A DNA stretch of 64,000 nucleotides, taken from assembly GCA_965246785.1 (NCBI GenBank), contig CBDFFM010000011.1, positions 186,001-250,000 on the forward strand, read 5' to 3'. Positions 54,401-63,800 of the stretch are shown here, one piece after another. The stretch comes from UBA1952 sp965246785 (lineage in GTDB: Bacteria > Bacteroidota > Bacteroidia > Chitinophagales > Chitinophagaceae). The notes below the pieces were generated by a model. The model made no database searches and was not told where the DNA came from. It saw nothing but the letters and a program-made list of their open reading frames with translations. Position numbers and translations under genes: made by a program. Each line of letters begins with the position of its first letter. The first letter of the stretch is position 1.

Positions 54401-54574
54401 TATCCCTTAAAATAGTGGATAACGGGATCTGTTTTTGATAACACCCAGCAGGATAACATAACCGGGCTTGGCATCCGGAATATGCAGCAGCGGGCAGATC
54501 TTTTAAACAGCATACTGCAAACAGAAACGGCACCACGCAAGAACTGCTCCATGCGGCCTGCCGTTGCCATCTGA
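54401..54574 (+). pseudogene. Decayed 3' end of the histidine kinase gene
   Basis: It matches 49349-49521 closely (GATAACGGGAT, ATAACCGGGCTTGGCATCCG, ATGCAGCAGCGGGCAGATCT) up to the TGA at 54572. The frame is disrupted near the start and there is no upstream part, so it is a remnant. It forms the left end of duplicate copy 2. Confidence 0.85.
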
Positions 54575-54839
54575 ATATCAATGGCAGTTTAATCTAATAA
54601 GCCGGTCATAAATTTTGGAGATAGAGCTCAGATGCACAGGTATGTTAATATCTTGGAAATCGGTACCCGCCGGTGTTCCAAAGCGATTACTTTTTCTGAT
54701 TAAACAAAAATTTGGAAAGGCTACTTTCTTACTCAATTGCGGATAGTAGGAGCGGACTATCGCAGCAATGCAGGCTCGGGCCCTGAATGAACACAAGGTA
54801 CGATCGCACACAGGTATCAAGTCTTCATAGGATGGATTC

Positions 54840-54926
54840 CTATGCGGCCGATAAGGAAACCTTTGTGTAATGGGAGCGTATTTTGCTGCATTCGCCGCGA
54901 AACTCCTTATAACATTTGACCTTCAT
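54840..54926 (-). pseudogene. Remnant of the small helical protein gene
   Basis: The last 28 codons read MKVKCYKEFRGECSKIRSHY then TKVSLSAA, clearly related to the end of the 49765 protein (MIQCYEEFRSECSKILSDY, TKVSLSAG). The upstream coding part is deleted. Confidence 0.75.
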
Positions 54927-55085
54927 TTTATCTGCATGATCTATTTCGTAAGAAAGCAGCAGAAATTTTACCGGGAAATTCCGGTATAATATCGGGAAAA
55001 TACCGGGAAAATTTTTATGTTCCACAACATATGTTTGTAGTGAATCGCAGGTCAAGTCAAGCCGGTAAGATAAACGTCCGTTCCT

Positions 55086-55700
55086 ATGGGTTTTCGAATC
55101 GTTTTTTTGCTTTTCTCAAGTCTGCTGCCGACGCTTGCAGCCATTGGAGGACATTATATAAATGTCCCTGAAATTCTGGATTTAGGTGGTTGTACAGCCA
55201 ACTACCTTGACGCCGTTAATAAGTTGCCGGAGACGCAACTCGCAACTTTTCAGCAGCTTAGCAACTTAAGCTATGAGGTCGAGTTTGGCGGCCCCTACGA
55301 CAAATGGGGACGACTCACCAACATCCATCAGTTTTCTGAGCCTTGTGCAAAATCGTCCTTGGCTGCTGTCCTAACGGGGGTGCTAGACAGTGTGATAACA
55401 CGAAACCCCACGGTAGCATACCTGCACATTTTGTGTAAGTATGCCGCAGTAAGAAGCCATTTTTCGCAAGATCGGCGAAGATACGCGGTCGTCCAGGCTC
55501 AGGCAGCCTGGAACGTTTCAAGACTTGGCACCAAAGAAGGCATACCTGCGTCCTCGCTGTCTAACCTAGCGATGACCATCCATTATTTGAACGAGAACCA
55601 TTTGTGCCATGAACTTTTAGACAGAGATATGATACGGTATGAACCGGGTAGAATGGCACAACTCCTAACGCTGCACTGCACAGTGACACCCGACGCCTGA
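55086..55700 (+). CDS. Exported hypothetical protein next to the duplicate
   Basis: 204 residues. The N-terminus is a signal peptide or membrane anchor (FRIVFLLFSSLLPTLAAIGG). The rest has six or more Cys spread through helical sequence (GGCTANYLDAVNK, ILCKYAAVRSHF, HLCHELLDRD, LHCTVTPDA). It is not recognised. Its upstream region is a copy of the one before the S41 gene, so it may share the regulation of the peptide cluster. Confidence 0.6.
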   Translation: MGFRIVFLLFSSLLPTLAAIGGHYINVPEILDLGGCTANYLDAVNKLPETQLATFQQLSNLSYEVEFGGPYDKWGRLTNIHQFSEPCAKSSLAAVLTGVLDSVITRNPTVAYLHILCKYAAVRSHFSQDRRRYAVVQAQAAWNVSRLGTKEGIPASSLSNLAMTIHYLNENHLCHELLDRDMIRYEPGRMAQLLTLHCTVTPDA

Positions 55701-55772
55701 ACGGTTATCATCTGAGGGCCGAATAGAAGTTTAAAAATTGCAATGGTCGGCAACCTGTAAAATGCTTCCACA

Positions 55773-56558
55773 ATGGCAATTCCAAATAGCCCTGCTACAT
55801 TGTCAGCTATTGACGCCTATACGAATGATCATGTTGACTTTGCCCCTACTTCAGGACAGCTTCGTGTTTTTACTTTCAAGAATTGTGGGGGATGTATATG
55901 CATCGATTTTACATGGCATCCGGTAGAACCGGGTTGGCTTTATATAGTTCCAGCACATCACCGCATTTATATGCCTGGCCGTCTTTGGAAAGACTGCGTT
56001 TGTCGTGAACTGGATCAAGAAGCTTTACCAGAAGGTGCGCAAATAAGATTGCTTCGTTTGCATTATGTTTTGCAAAAGCGGTCCCCAACTCTAACAATGT
56101 GCGATTTGCAATCGGCAGAGACGGTAGCAAGGGATATTTCGTCACTTGCGACGGCCGCTAACGGGCAAGAAGCGCATATAGTTTGCCGTGCCTCTTCGCT
56201 TCTAGATTACCATGAGGTAGCATTGCGTTTTCTCCAGTTTGTACAGTTTCAGAAGCCAAGTCAAAAGCTTGCGGTAAATTCTGACGGGTCGATTGGACTA
56301 TGTCATCAACAAAGAAAAGTTCGTCGGGCATGTCTGGAAACGTTTGGGGTGCCTCCAGTTACGATCTTGCGTTACCATGTGGTGCTAGAAGCGGTGCGAT
56401 TGTTAGCGGAAACGAATTGTAAAATTAGCGACGTTGCTGACCGGTTGGAGTTCTCGGACGGGAGTAAGTGCACGCGGTTTTTGAAAGACAAGTTGGGCAT
56501 CTGCCCTTTGCAATTTCGGCGGTTGGTGCGGCAACTTAATGGTAAAGCCAGCGACTAA
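55773..56558 (+). CDS. AraC-family transcription regulator
   Basis: 261 residues. The N-terminal ~100 form a cupin-like region with clustered Cys (TFKNCGGCICIDF). The C-terminal third is the double helix-turn-helix: VVLEAVRLLAETNCKISDVA, DRLEFSDGSKCTRFLKDKLG and CPLQFRR. It lies 59 bp upstream of, and in line with, the four-gene operon that begins at 56618, so control of that operon is likely. The effector is unknown. Confidence 0.82.
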   Translation: MAIPNSPATLSAIDAYTNDHVDFAPTSGQLRVFTFKNCGGCICIDFTWHPVEPGWLYIVPAHHRIYMPGRLWKDCVCRELDQEALPEGAQIRLLRLHYVLQKRSPTLTMCDLQSAETVARDISSLATAANGQEAHIVCRASSLLDYHEVALRFLQFVQFQKPSQKLAVNSDGSIGLCHQQRKVRRACLETFGVPPVTILRYHVVLEAVRLLAETNCKISDVADRLEFSDGSKCTRFLKDKLGICPLQFRRLVRQLNGKASD

Positions 56559-56617
56559 ATTTTGTCCGAAAGTGGGCATTTTTGGTCCAAGAGGGGGAAT
56601 TATCTTGCAGATAGTAG

Positions 56618-57640
56618 TTGGCTAAAATAAATCATCTAAGCGTGCCGTATTATTTTCAAAAAATATTTCCACATAACGGAAATGCGGTAGCAACTTCTAC
56701 GTTGAAAGTACTATTGCTTGCTGAAGGATACACGAGCACGCAAGAGGGACAGTTTTACCAAGACGCGTTTGAATTCTATGAGCGGCTGTACAAGTACCCG
56801 GGATTTGCGTCGCTCATAAACGATTCGCATGCTTTGTCTATCTATGGCCTGTTTCGCGCCAGCGCCAATTCGGGGTATGGCACCTCAGCCGCCAATGCTA
56901 CCGGACGAACGGTGTATGAATCTTACTACGATTCAGGCCAGTCGCAGTTGCTCCTGAATGAGAGCTTGGTAGAAGCGGCGCTGGCCGATGCCTTTATTCT
57001 GGACGAGCTTGTCATCGAGGTTCCGACCTTGATAACGACCGACGTCACGATCCCGTCTACGACCGGTACGGTGGTGGTGGTGCTGTTGCCATCTGCCGGT
57101 ATCAGTACTGCGGAAAATGAGTTTCAGACGTTGAACCTGGCTTTCAAGGTCGCAACGACGATCGATGGACGGTTTGAGCAAGTCATCATCCGCGCAGTCT
57201 GTAAGTTGGTCGGCCTTTGGGATGAATTCGAGCTGGCGGGGACTTCCTACGCCGCTCCCACGGCAGAGGTCGGCCAATTCATCGGGGCAAACTGTTCCAA
57301 CCTCTTTTACTCGGATACAACTCCCGCCATCAATCCCACCACGCAGACCGACTTCAAATGGCGCGTTCTGTTCACCGATGCCTACAACCAGAACCTTCCC
57401 GTCAATCCACATCCGGGCTCGGCGGCGACGCCTGACCGGGCGCTGCCCGCCATTCCTGTACAGAATGATACGGTTGCGCTGTGGGAAGGAGGCGGAGGCT
57501 TCCGGTCGAAGGTGTACCGGGCTGCGAGCGACTGCCTGATGCGCCGGCGGATCGGCGATGCCAGCCTGCCGGTAAAGGAAAAAGTGGTGGGCCTGTGTCC
57601 AGTTTGCAACCACATTTTAAGGATCGCATTTGGCGATTAG
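56618..57640 (+). CDS. M64-peptidase-like protein lacking the zinc motif
   Basis: 340 residues from a TTG. Sequence order follows the M64 (IgA-peptidase-like) family: LKVLLLAEGYTSTQEGQFYQ near the N-terminus, GLWDEFE (family GLxDEY) near residue 203, a KWR segment, then ALWEGGGGFRSKVYRAASDC with LMR, and a final LCPVCNHIL. The zinc site HExGH that should precede GLxDEY reads IRAVC, so all metal-binding residues are replaced. It is probably non-catalytic, binding rather than cutting. It is first gene of a tight operon (6, 5 and 2 bp gaps). Confidence 0.75.
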   Translation: MAKINHLSVPYYFQKIFPHNGNAVATSTLKVLLLAEGYTSTQEGQFYQDAFEFYERLYKYPGFASLINDSHALSIYGLFRASANSGYGTSAANATGRTVYESYYDSGQSQLLLNESLVEAALADAFILDELVIEVPTLITTDVTIPSTTGTVVVVLLPSAGISTAENEFQTLNLAFKVATTIDGRFEQVIIRAVCKLVGLWDEFELAGTSYAAPTAEVGQFIGANCSNLFYSDTTPAINPTTQTDFKWRVLFTDAYNQNLPVNPHPGSAATPDRALPAIPVQNDTVALWEGGGGFRSKVYRAASDCLMRRRIGDASLPVKEKVVGLCPVCNHILRIAFGD

Positions 57641-57646
57641 GCCACC

Positions 57647-58489
57647 ATGGAATACACGCTCTTCATAGTCCTAAACGTATTATCGTACGCCGTCTTCAAA
57701 GGCCTCGTCAAGCCGGCGAAGGCAGATTCTGTGCGGTTAATCCGGATCGGGCTCGGCGTGGGGGGGGCGTGGCTGGTGCTGCGGATCTTGAACTATGGGT
57801 TTCTGGTATCGCTGAACGGGCGGTACACCGATGAATGGGTCGTGCTAGCGCTTGTATTCTGCATGGATTTTTTGTTTGTAAGCAAATTGACAAAAACCAA
57901 TCGGGCTGTCCGTTACATCAAGAACATCAGACGTTGGTATACCGTCTTCAACATTGCAAGAATTATCCTGTTCATGCTGAGTTGGGTAATTTATCCGACG
58001 CGCCTGCTCGCGTACCCGCTCACGAACCTGGATAAAACCAAAGACTACCATTTGATAGGCCCCTATTGGGGAAATAAGCAGCAGCTCCGGGAGGTATGGA
58101 CTTTCTTGGTCGGGCAGCGCGACATCGTTGGCACGCAAGACATCGTATCTGTAGTAAAAAAAGGCCTGTTGTTTCGACGGGTCGTGTTTCAGCGAAAATA
58201 CAACGTGAGCTACCGGTATTTTGCCAGCAGCGATCCCAAGACCCAAGTCGTTCTGCTTGGTCAAGACTCGGTCCAGGACGACGATGCGTGTTTCTACCTG
58301 TATCGGAAGGCAGGAACATATTACCTAACGTACTTAGGAGATGGAGAGTCCTGCCCAGGCGATCAGATGGTGATTGGCGGACAGAACGGGGGGCCACCGG
58401 TTACGCGGATTTTGGGTCGCTCGTACCTTGATTCTTCTAATAGAGCCAAAGGGTTGCCAGTAGGCGTACAAGATTATCCTTTAAACTAA
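57647..58489 (+). CDS. Membrane-anchored protein of unknown function
   Basis: 280 residues. About four hydrophobic helices lie in the first 135 residues (LFIVLNVLSYAVFKGLV; IGLGVGGAWLVLRILNYGFL; VVLALVFCMDFLFV; IARIILFMLSWVIY). A soluble, beta-looking C-terminal domain follows (FQRKYNVSYRYFASSD; CFYLYRKAGTYYLTYLG; DQMVIGGQNGGPPVTRILG). It is not recognised. It is the only membrane protein of the operon and could anchor the large soluble partners. Confidence 0.7.
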   Translation: MEYTLFIVLNVLSYAVFKGLVKPAKADSVRLIRIGLGVGGAWLVLRILNYGFLVSLNGRYTDEWVVLALVFCMDFLFVSKLTKTNRAVRYIKNIRRWYTVFNIARIILFMLSWVIYPTRLLAYPLTNLDKTKDYHLIGPYWGNKQQLREVWTFLVGQRDIVGTQDIVSVVKKGLLFRRVVFQRKYNVSYRYFASSDPKTQVVLLGQDSVQDDDACFYLYRKAGTYYLTYLGDGESCPGDQMVIGGQNGGPPVTRILGRSYLDSSNRAKGLPVGVQDYPLN

Positions 58490-58494
58490 CAGCT

Positions 58495-60798
58495 ATGCCA
58501 GGTTTCGCAGATCGTTTTCTTTCCACCGGTTACAAAACAACCCCCGACGAAATCGGGAAGCAAGAATCTGAATTCTACAAGGTGGCCTGGAAGCAGGCTA
58601 TTCAGATTCAACCCAAGCCGGGCGAGTTTTTACGCAACGAGTTGAGCAATATTTACGGGGTAAAGGAACTGACCCGGCTGCTCCGGCTGGACAAGCTGGC
58701 CAAGCGTTTGGACGACGGCTCAAATCCATATTACTCATTCGACGGAAAAACCTTGGTGGACATCAACAACGCAGTCGCCGGAAATCCGTTCGCGGATGTT
58801 CATTGGCGGGCCGATGTAAAAGCGGGCATCCAGCCTCCGGGCGTCACGACGCAAGAGCCGCTGGGCCGGGTCCGGCTGGAAAACGTGCGGATTGCGGAAA
58901 AGCACGGAAGCATGTTTCACGAGCACAAAGTATTGGATTCGGTAGACTTTCAGGATGTTATCGTCGTCTTCGGCTTTAAAGGCTCCAACCAGAAGCTGAA
59001 CATGTACCTCGACCACAGCTCACCGAATTACATCAGCGGCATGCGCGCCCAGACCGTGAACCGGTACGCCGGATCGGACGGCAACAAAGGGAGCGATAAG
59101 ATGTACCCGAAGTACCAGCTTGGGCTGTCTCAAAACCACCTATACGGCTTCAAGTGCGGGAATCTGCTGATCGGCGTCTGGGTGCGCTATTCATTCGTGT
59201 TCGGCTATCCGAAAAATGACTTCGAGCCCGGGGGGATCATCAACGCGTGCAAATGCTTTCCCCAGATCACGTTCAGCCATTTCGTGCAGGACATCCGGAC
59301 GATTCCAGCGAGCTTCAACTGGCAGACCTTGTTTCCCTACGTCCAGGACATCACCAGCCTCCGGCCGACCGGGACGACGGCGGAATCCATTTATGTAGAG
59401 CGCTACAAGTCGCGCGTAAAAATGGTCGTGTCTGTGAACAGCTCGCACCACGTTTCGCCGCAGACAATCAACGGCGTGATGTACGACGGCAACTACCTCG
59501 GCGACCTGCGGGCTACGGACGTCAACAGCATCCCGAGGCAATTTGAAAAAATTCTGGACCCCACCTATTACGGAGCCAACAACACCCGGAACATCTTAGG
59601 GTTTTATACAGACAGCAACAACACAGACAATGCGACCGGCCGCATCCGAGGCCCTTACTTAGGACCTGCCGGGATTGAGATACCTTGCTGGTTTAATATA
59701 TTTGATTATGGAAATTATGACGTGCAAAATGCCATGCAGTTCATTGCAATTCATGGCCCGCAGACGCCCAAAACGTCTAAAGTCGCGAATGGCAAATTCC
59801 AATCCATAAAGACTGCCGTAACCTATCCATCGGTCGCTACTCCGAACCGGTACCGGGTCAGCAAGTTTCCGAGGCAGGGTGCGTACGACAACATTCACCT
59901 GCACGGCTACCTGGGCCATTACCTCAACGAAGACGGCACCACTGGCCCCCTGGTGGCCCACGCACCTATCTGCGGGTACTGCTGCTTTCACCTGCACTGG
60001 CGCTGGTCGCCGGTAAACGTCAAGGTCGCGAACGGCCCGGTGAAAAATGGCCTCGTCGGAAAAGGGTTCAACAACAGCGACAATTTTAAGGGGTGGAGCA
60101 ACACCACTGCCAATGCCGTGGAAGGGCGCGCCCTCGTACCGCCTAACCAACACATCAATCTGGCGGTAACTACTGCGTCTCCCTCTTTCAGCCCGGTTAC
60201 CGAAGACGGCAACATCTTGAGCCAGACCAGTTCGTCGCCAACTTCTTGGAACGGCAACGTATTGACGAGCACAGCGGCATTAGATACGGATAAAAAATGC
60301 ATTTGGTACTGCTGTGACATTCTGGAACGTGGCCCGGAACAAACGCACGTCGTCATGGAGCAAGGATGCGGGTACGCATTCAATTATTACAAACCCGTTG
60401 CGTGGAACATCACGAAAACGCAGGTGCATGCCGTAGTCCTACAGTACTCTATTATAACGGCCCTGTACGATTATTTTGGATATATAATAGATCTGTTTAA
60501 CTACGGCAACTTTACGGATTTCAGAGATGCGATCGTGCCTTTCAATCTACCGTATACGGATCCGCGGGTGGAAGACGTCATGTCGTGGCGCTTTGAAATG
60601 CAGTATAGGTTGATGCATCTGTTCAACCGGGCTGAAATCGCACTAACCGCTAGCGACTACACGGCGCACCCGATGCGATACGTCAACGACTACGAGAACG
60701 TTACCAACTACAACAAAAATTATCAGTTGAACGGACTGGATCAGATACCCACCCGGATTTCCGATCCCGTTATTTTGGCCACGCTTTCAAACCTGTAA
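58495..60798 (+). CDS. Large unknown protein with His/Cys-rich centre
   Basis: 767 residues, no signal peptide and no membrane helix. Distinct features are a His-rich stretch IHLHGYLGHYL near residue 463, CGYCCFHLHWRWSP near 493, and many aromatic residues throughout. The spacing of His and Cys suggests metal binding, but no family is recognised. It starts 5 bp after the membrane protein and ends 2 bp before the DUF6603 gene, so the three are almost certainly cotranslated and may form a complex. Confidence 0.72.
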   Translation: MPGFADRFLSTGYKTTPDEIGKQESEFYKVAWKQAIQIQPKPGEFLRNELSNIYGVKELTRLLRLDKLAKRLDDGSNPYYSFDGKTLVDINNAVAGNPFADVHWRADVKAGIQPPGVTTQEPLGRVRLENVRIAEKHGSMFHEHKVLDSVDFQDVIVVFGFKGSNQKLNMYLDHSSPNYISGMRAQTVNRYAGSDGNKGSDKMYPKYQLGLSQNHLYGFKCGNLLIGVWVRYSFVFGYPKNDFEPGGIINACKCFPQITFSHFVQDIRTIPASFNWQTLFPYVQDITSLRPTGTTAESIYVERYKSRVKMVVSVNSSHHVSPQTINGVMYDGNYLGDLRATDVNSIPRQFEKILDPTYYGANNTRNILGFYTDSNNTDNATGRIRGPYLGPAGIEIPCWFNIFDYGNYDVQNAMQFIAIHGPQTPKTSKVANGKFQSIKTAVTYPSVATPNRYRVSKFPRQGAYDNIHLHGYLGHYLNEDGTTGPLVAHAPICGYCCFHLHWRWSPVNVKVANGPVKNGLVGKGFNNSDNFKGWSNTTANAVEGRALVPPNQHINLAVTTASPSFSPVTEDGNILSQTSSSPTSWNGNVLTSTAALDTDKKCIWYCCDILERGPEQTHVVMEQGCGYAFNYYKPVAWNITKTQVHAVVLQYSIITALYDYFGYIIDLFNYGNFTDFRDAIVPFNLPYTDPRVEDVMSWRFEMQYRLMHLFNRAEIALTASDYTAHPMRYVNDYENVTNYNKNYQLNGLDQIPTRISDPVILATLSNL

Positions 60799-60800
60799 TC

Positions 60801-63800
60801 ATGAACAGTTATCTGAATGGGGTCGTGGTGTTTTTGCAGCGTTCGCTGGAAGATTTTACAGATGAATTTCAAAACAACAACGCTTTTGAAGATTTCCTGC
60901 TGTCATTTGGGTGGCGCGCTAGCATTCAAGAAACGGAGGTCAGCGGCATTCGGGCTACGTTCGGGATTTTCAATTCCGTTGAGGCGATCATCGCTTTGAT
61001 TCAGGACATTCAAGGCGGGCAGATCGAGCCGGAGACGGCGATCGAGCAGGCCATCACCGACATCAAAAACCTGTTTCAATCCGTTAACTCCTTCAGCGCA
61101 AGCCTCGCCAGCGGGCAGACGCTGTACCCGCTGAACCAAAGCGACTTCTGGAACCAGATGGCTTCGTCGCTGGCCGATCGGATTCTGATCAACGGTCTCC
61201 GGCGTCACCAAGTTCCCATCTTCGGAATCTTGCACTTCTGGGGCATCATCCGGTTCGATCGGATAATACCAACTGGCCTCGGACGGTTGCCCTTTCACCA
61301 GCAGACCGTCGACTGGCCGAAGCTGGGCGATTTGCTGTCCCAGCCCCTAGACCGGTTGAAAGCCGAATACAACTGGGGGACCGCGACCGATTACAACCAT
61401 CTTTTCGACGTCTTAGCGCGGGTCTTCGCCGTGCCGGGCAGCAAGATGGAACGGGGCATCGTCAAGAAATCGCAGTACGATGCCTTCTTTCAAACGTTCA
61501 GTAACCCGTCCGGCGTCGCGGTGCCGCAGTTCACCTTTCCGGTCTATGAATCCTACGGTTGGGAAGAGAACGCTAAGGTCAAAGTCAGTCTGGACCTCTC
61601 GCCGGCGGTGTCTTCGACAACCAACCAACTTTCCGGGGGCCTACTGCTGGTGCCGAATGTTGAGGGAACGGCGACGTTTGACCTCCCGCTTGGGCCCGAG
61701 CTCTCCCTGTACGGCAAAGGGTATTTTCAGAGCGCCAACTTCTTTGCTTTCGCTTTTCACCCCGATGGTTCCAGTTTCACCTACTTGAATGCCGGGTCCA
61801 CAACTCCTTTGTGGGGCGCCAAGATTAACCTGGTGATGGCGCCAGTCCTTCCTTGGATTCTTTTCGGTTCGGCCGACGAAACGCGGCTGGAAATGTCAGG
61901 ACTTGAGGCCTCTTTAGAGGTAAAGGGTACGACAACTGATCCAGAGTTGATTTTTAGTTTAGGCATAGGCGACCACATAGAGTCTCCAAATTTCCACTTT
62001 GTATTTAAGCCTAGCCAAGGCGATAACTTCTTAAAGCGAATTTTAGGTGATAAAGATTTTGAAGCAACTTTTGGCTTGGGCTTGGTCTGGTCTTCCAAAA
62101 GCGGCATTTCTTTCGTAGGTGGCGGTGGCTTTGAAATCGCAATCCCACTTCACACAGAGCGGCAAACATCAGAAACGGTGAAGCCGCTTCAACTCGATAC
62201 CCTTAAAATTGGCCTAAGCATTGGTAATGGTAATTTTAAAATCAATACAGGGGTAGATTTTACATTTAAGATTGGGTCTGTTGTCGGTGTCGTAAAGGGA
62301 GTTGGTGCTTCGCTATCGCTCGTAAAGAAGAATTCAAATGAGTCCCGTGGTATTTTTAATAGTCTAGATTACAAAATTGGTTTTAAGCCTCCAAATGGTA
62401 TAGGTCTTTCTATCGACGCTGAAAACGTCAAAGGCGGCGGCTTCCTCAACTACGATGAAGTTACTTCCACCTACACCGGCGGTCTTGAATTGAAGTTCAG
62501 TAAAATTTCCCTTGCAGCGATTGGTATACTAACTACTAAAATGCCTGATGGGAGTAATGGTTACTCATTGCTTATCATTATAACAGCCGAGTTTACGCCT
62601 GTCCAATTGGGTATGGGCTTTACTCTAAATGGAGTAGGCGGGCTGTTGGGATTGCATCGGACAATGAATACCGACAGACTAAGGTCTGGTATCAAGGACA
62701 AGACACTTGATTCTATTCTGTTCCCAAAAGACATCGTCAAGAATGCTAACGCAATCATCAGCAACATAAACCAAGTATTCCCGGTCAAAAAAGACAGATT
62801 CCTGATCGGGCCAATGGCAAAGATTGGCTGGGGAACACCAACACTATTAACGATTGACCTGGGGGTAATTATAGAGATGCCCAGCCCGGTTGTGTTAGCA
62901 ATTGTAGGGGTACTTAGAGCCATACTACCAAATGAGTCCAGCCCGGTACTTAAGCTTCAAATCAATTTTGTCGGCATCATCGACTTCGATAAAAAATACC
63001 TCTCTTTTGACGCCTCACTCTATGATTCCTCCATTCTGACATTTCCTTTGACTGGTGATATGGCGCTTCGTCTTTATTGGGGCGACAAGCCAAATTTCCT
63101 CATGTCAGTCGGCGGCTTCCACCCGAAGTTTACGCCGCCGCCAATGAACCTGCCACAGCTGCAGCGGCTCGCCATTCAACTAGCCAATTACAGTAATCTC
63201 AACATCCGTGTTGAAACCTATTTCGCAGTCACCTCAAACACCGCCCAGTTTGGTGCGCGGGTTTCTGCCAAGGCGAAGGCATGGAAAATTGAGGCCATTG
63301 GCGCCCTTTGGTTCGATGTGCTCTTTCAGTTCTCACCATTCCACTTCATCGCGGATATGGGTGTGATGTTCGAGGTCAGAAAAGGCGGCAGCTGCCTGCT
63401 CTCCCTTTACATCGACGTTACGCTGGAAGGTCCCCACCCATGGCGTGTTCAGGGTGAAGGCAGCTTTAAGATTCTATTCGTCCGGGTCAATGTATCATTT
63501 GATAAGACGTTTGGGGAAGCGAAGACCGAGACCATTGCGCCGGCGGCTATCCAGCAGTTGATGCACAATGCCATTTTGAATAAGGATAACTGGCAGGTTA
63601 TCGGGCCTGAACGAAGCCATCAGGTCGTCGCATTCAGGGATGTGACAACAACCACCATCGGCGACCTGGTAGTTGATCCGTTCGGGTCGCTCACCTTCAG
63701 TCAGAAAATAGCGCCACTTTCCATCAAGCTGATCAAATTCGGTACCTCAGCGATCAGTGATATCAATCAATTCAATATTACCGGAGTAACTGCCGGCCCG

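Larger units (their letters stand above)
54401..55085. repeat. Duplicated block, copy 2 (decayed)
   Basis: It has the same order as 49351-50297: kinase 3' end, intergenic stretch (GTACCCGCCGG, GATTACT), 3' end of the small minus-strand gene and the leader up to a start codon (here 55086, in copy 1 the S41 gene at 50298). About 250-300 bp from the middle of the small gene are missing. It lies in an 844-bp region with no intact gene. Confidence 0.83.
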
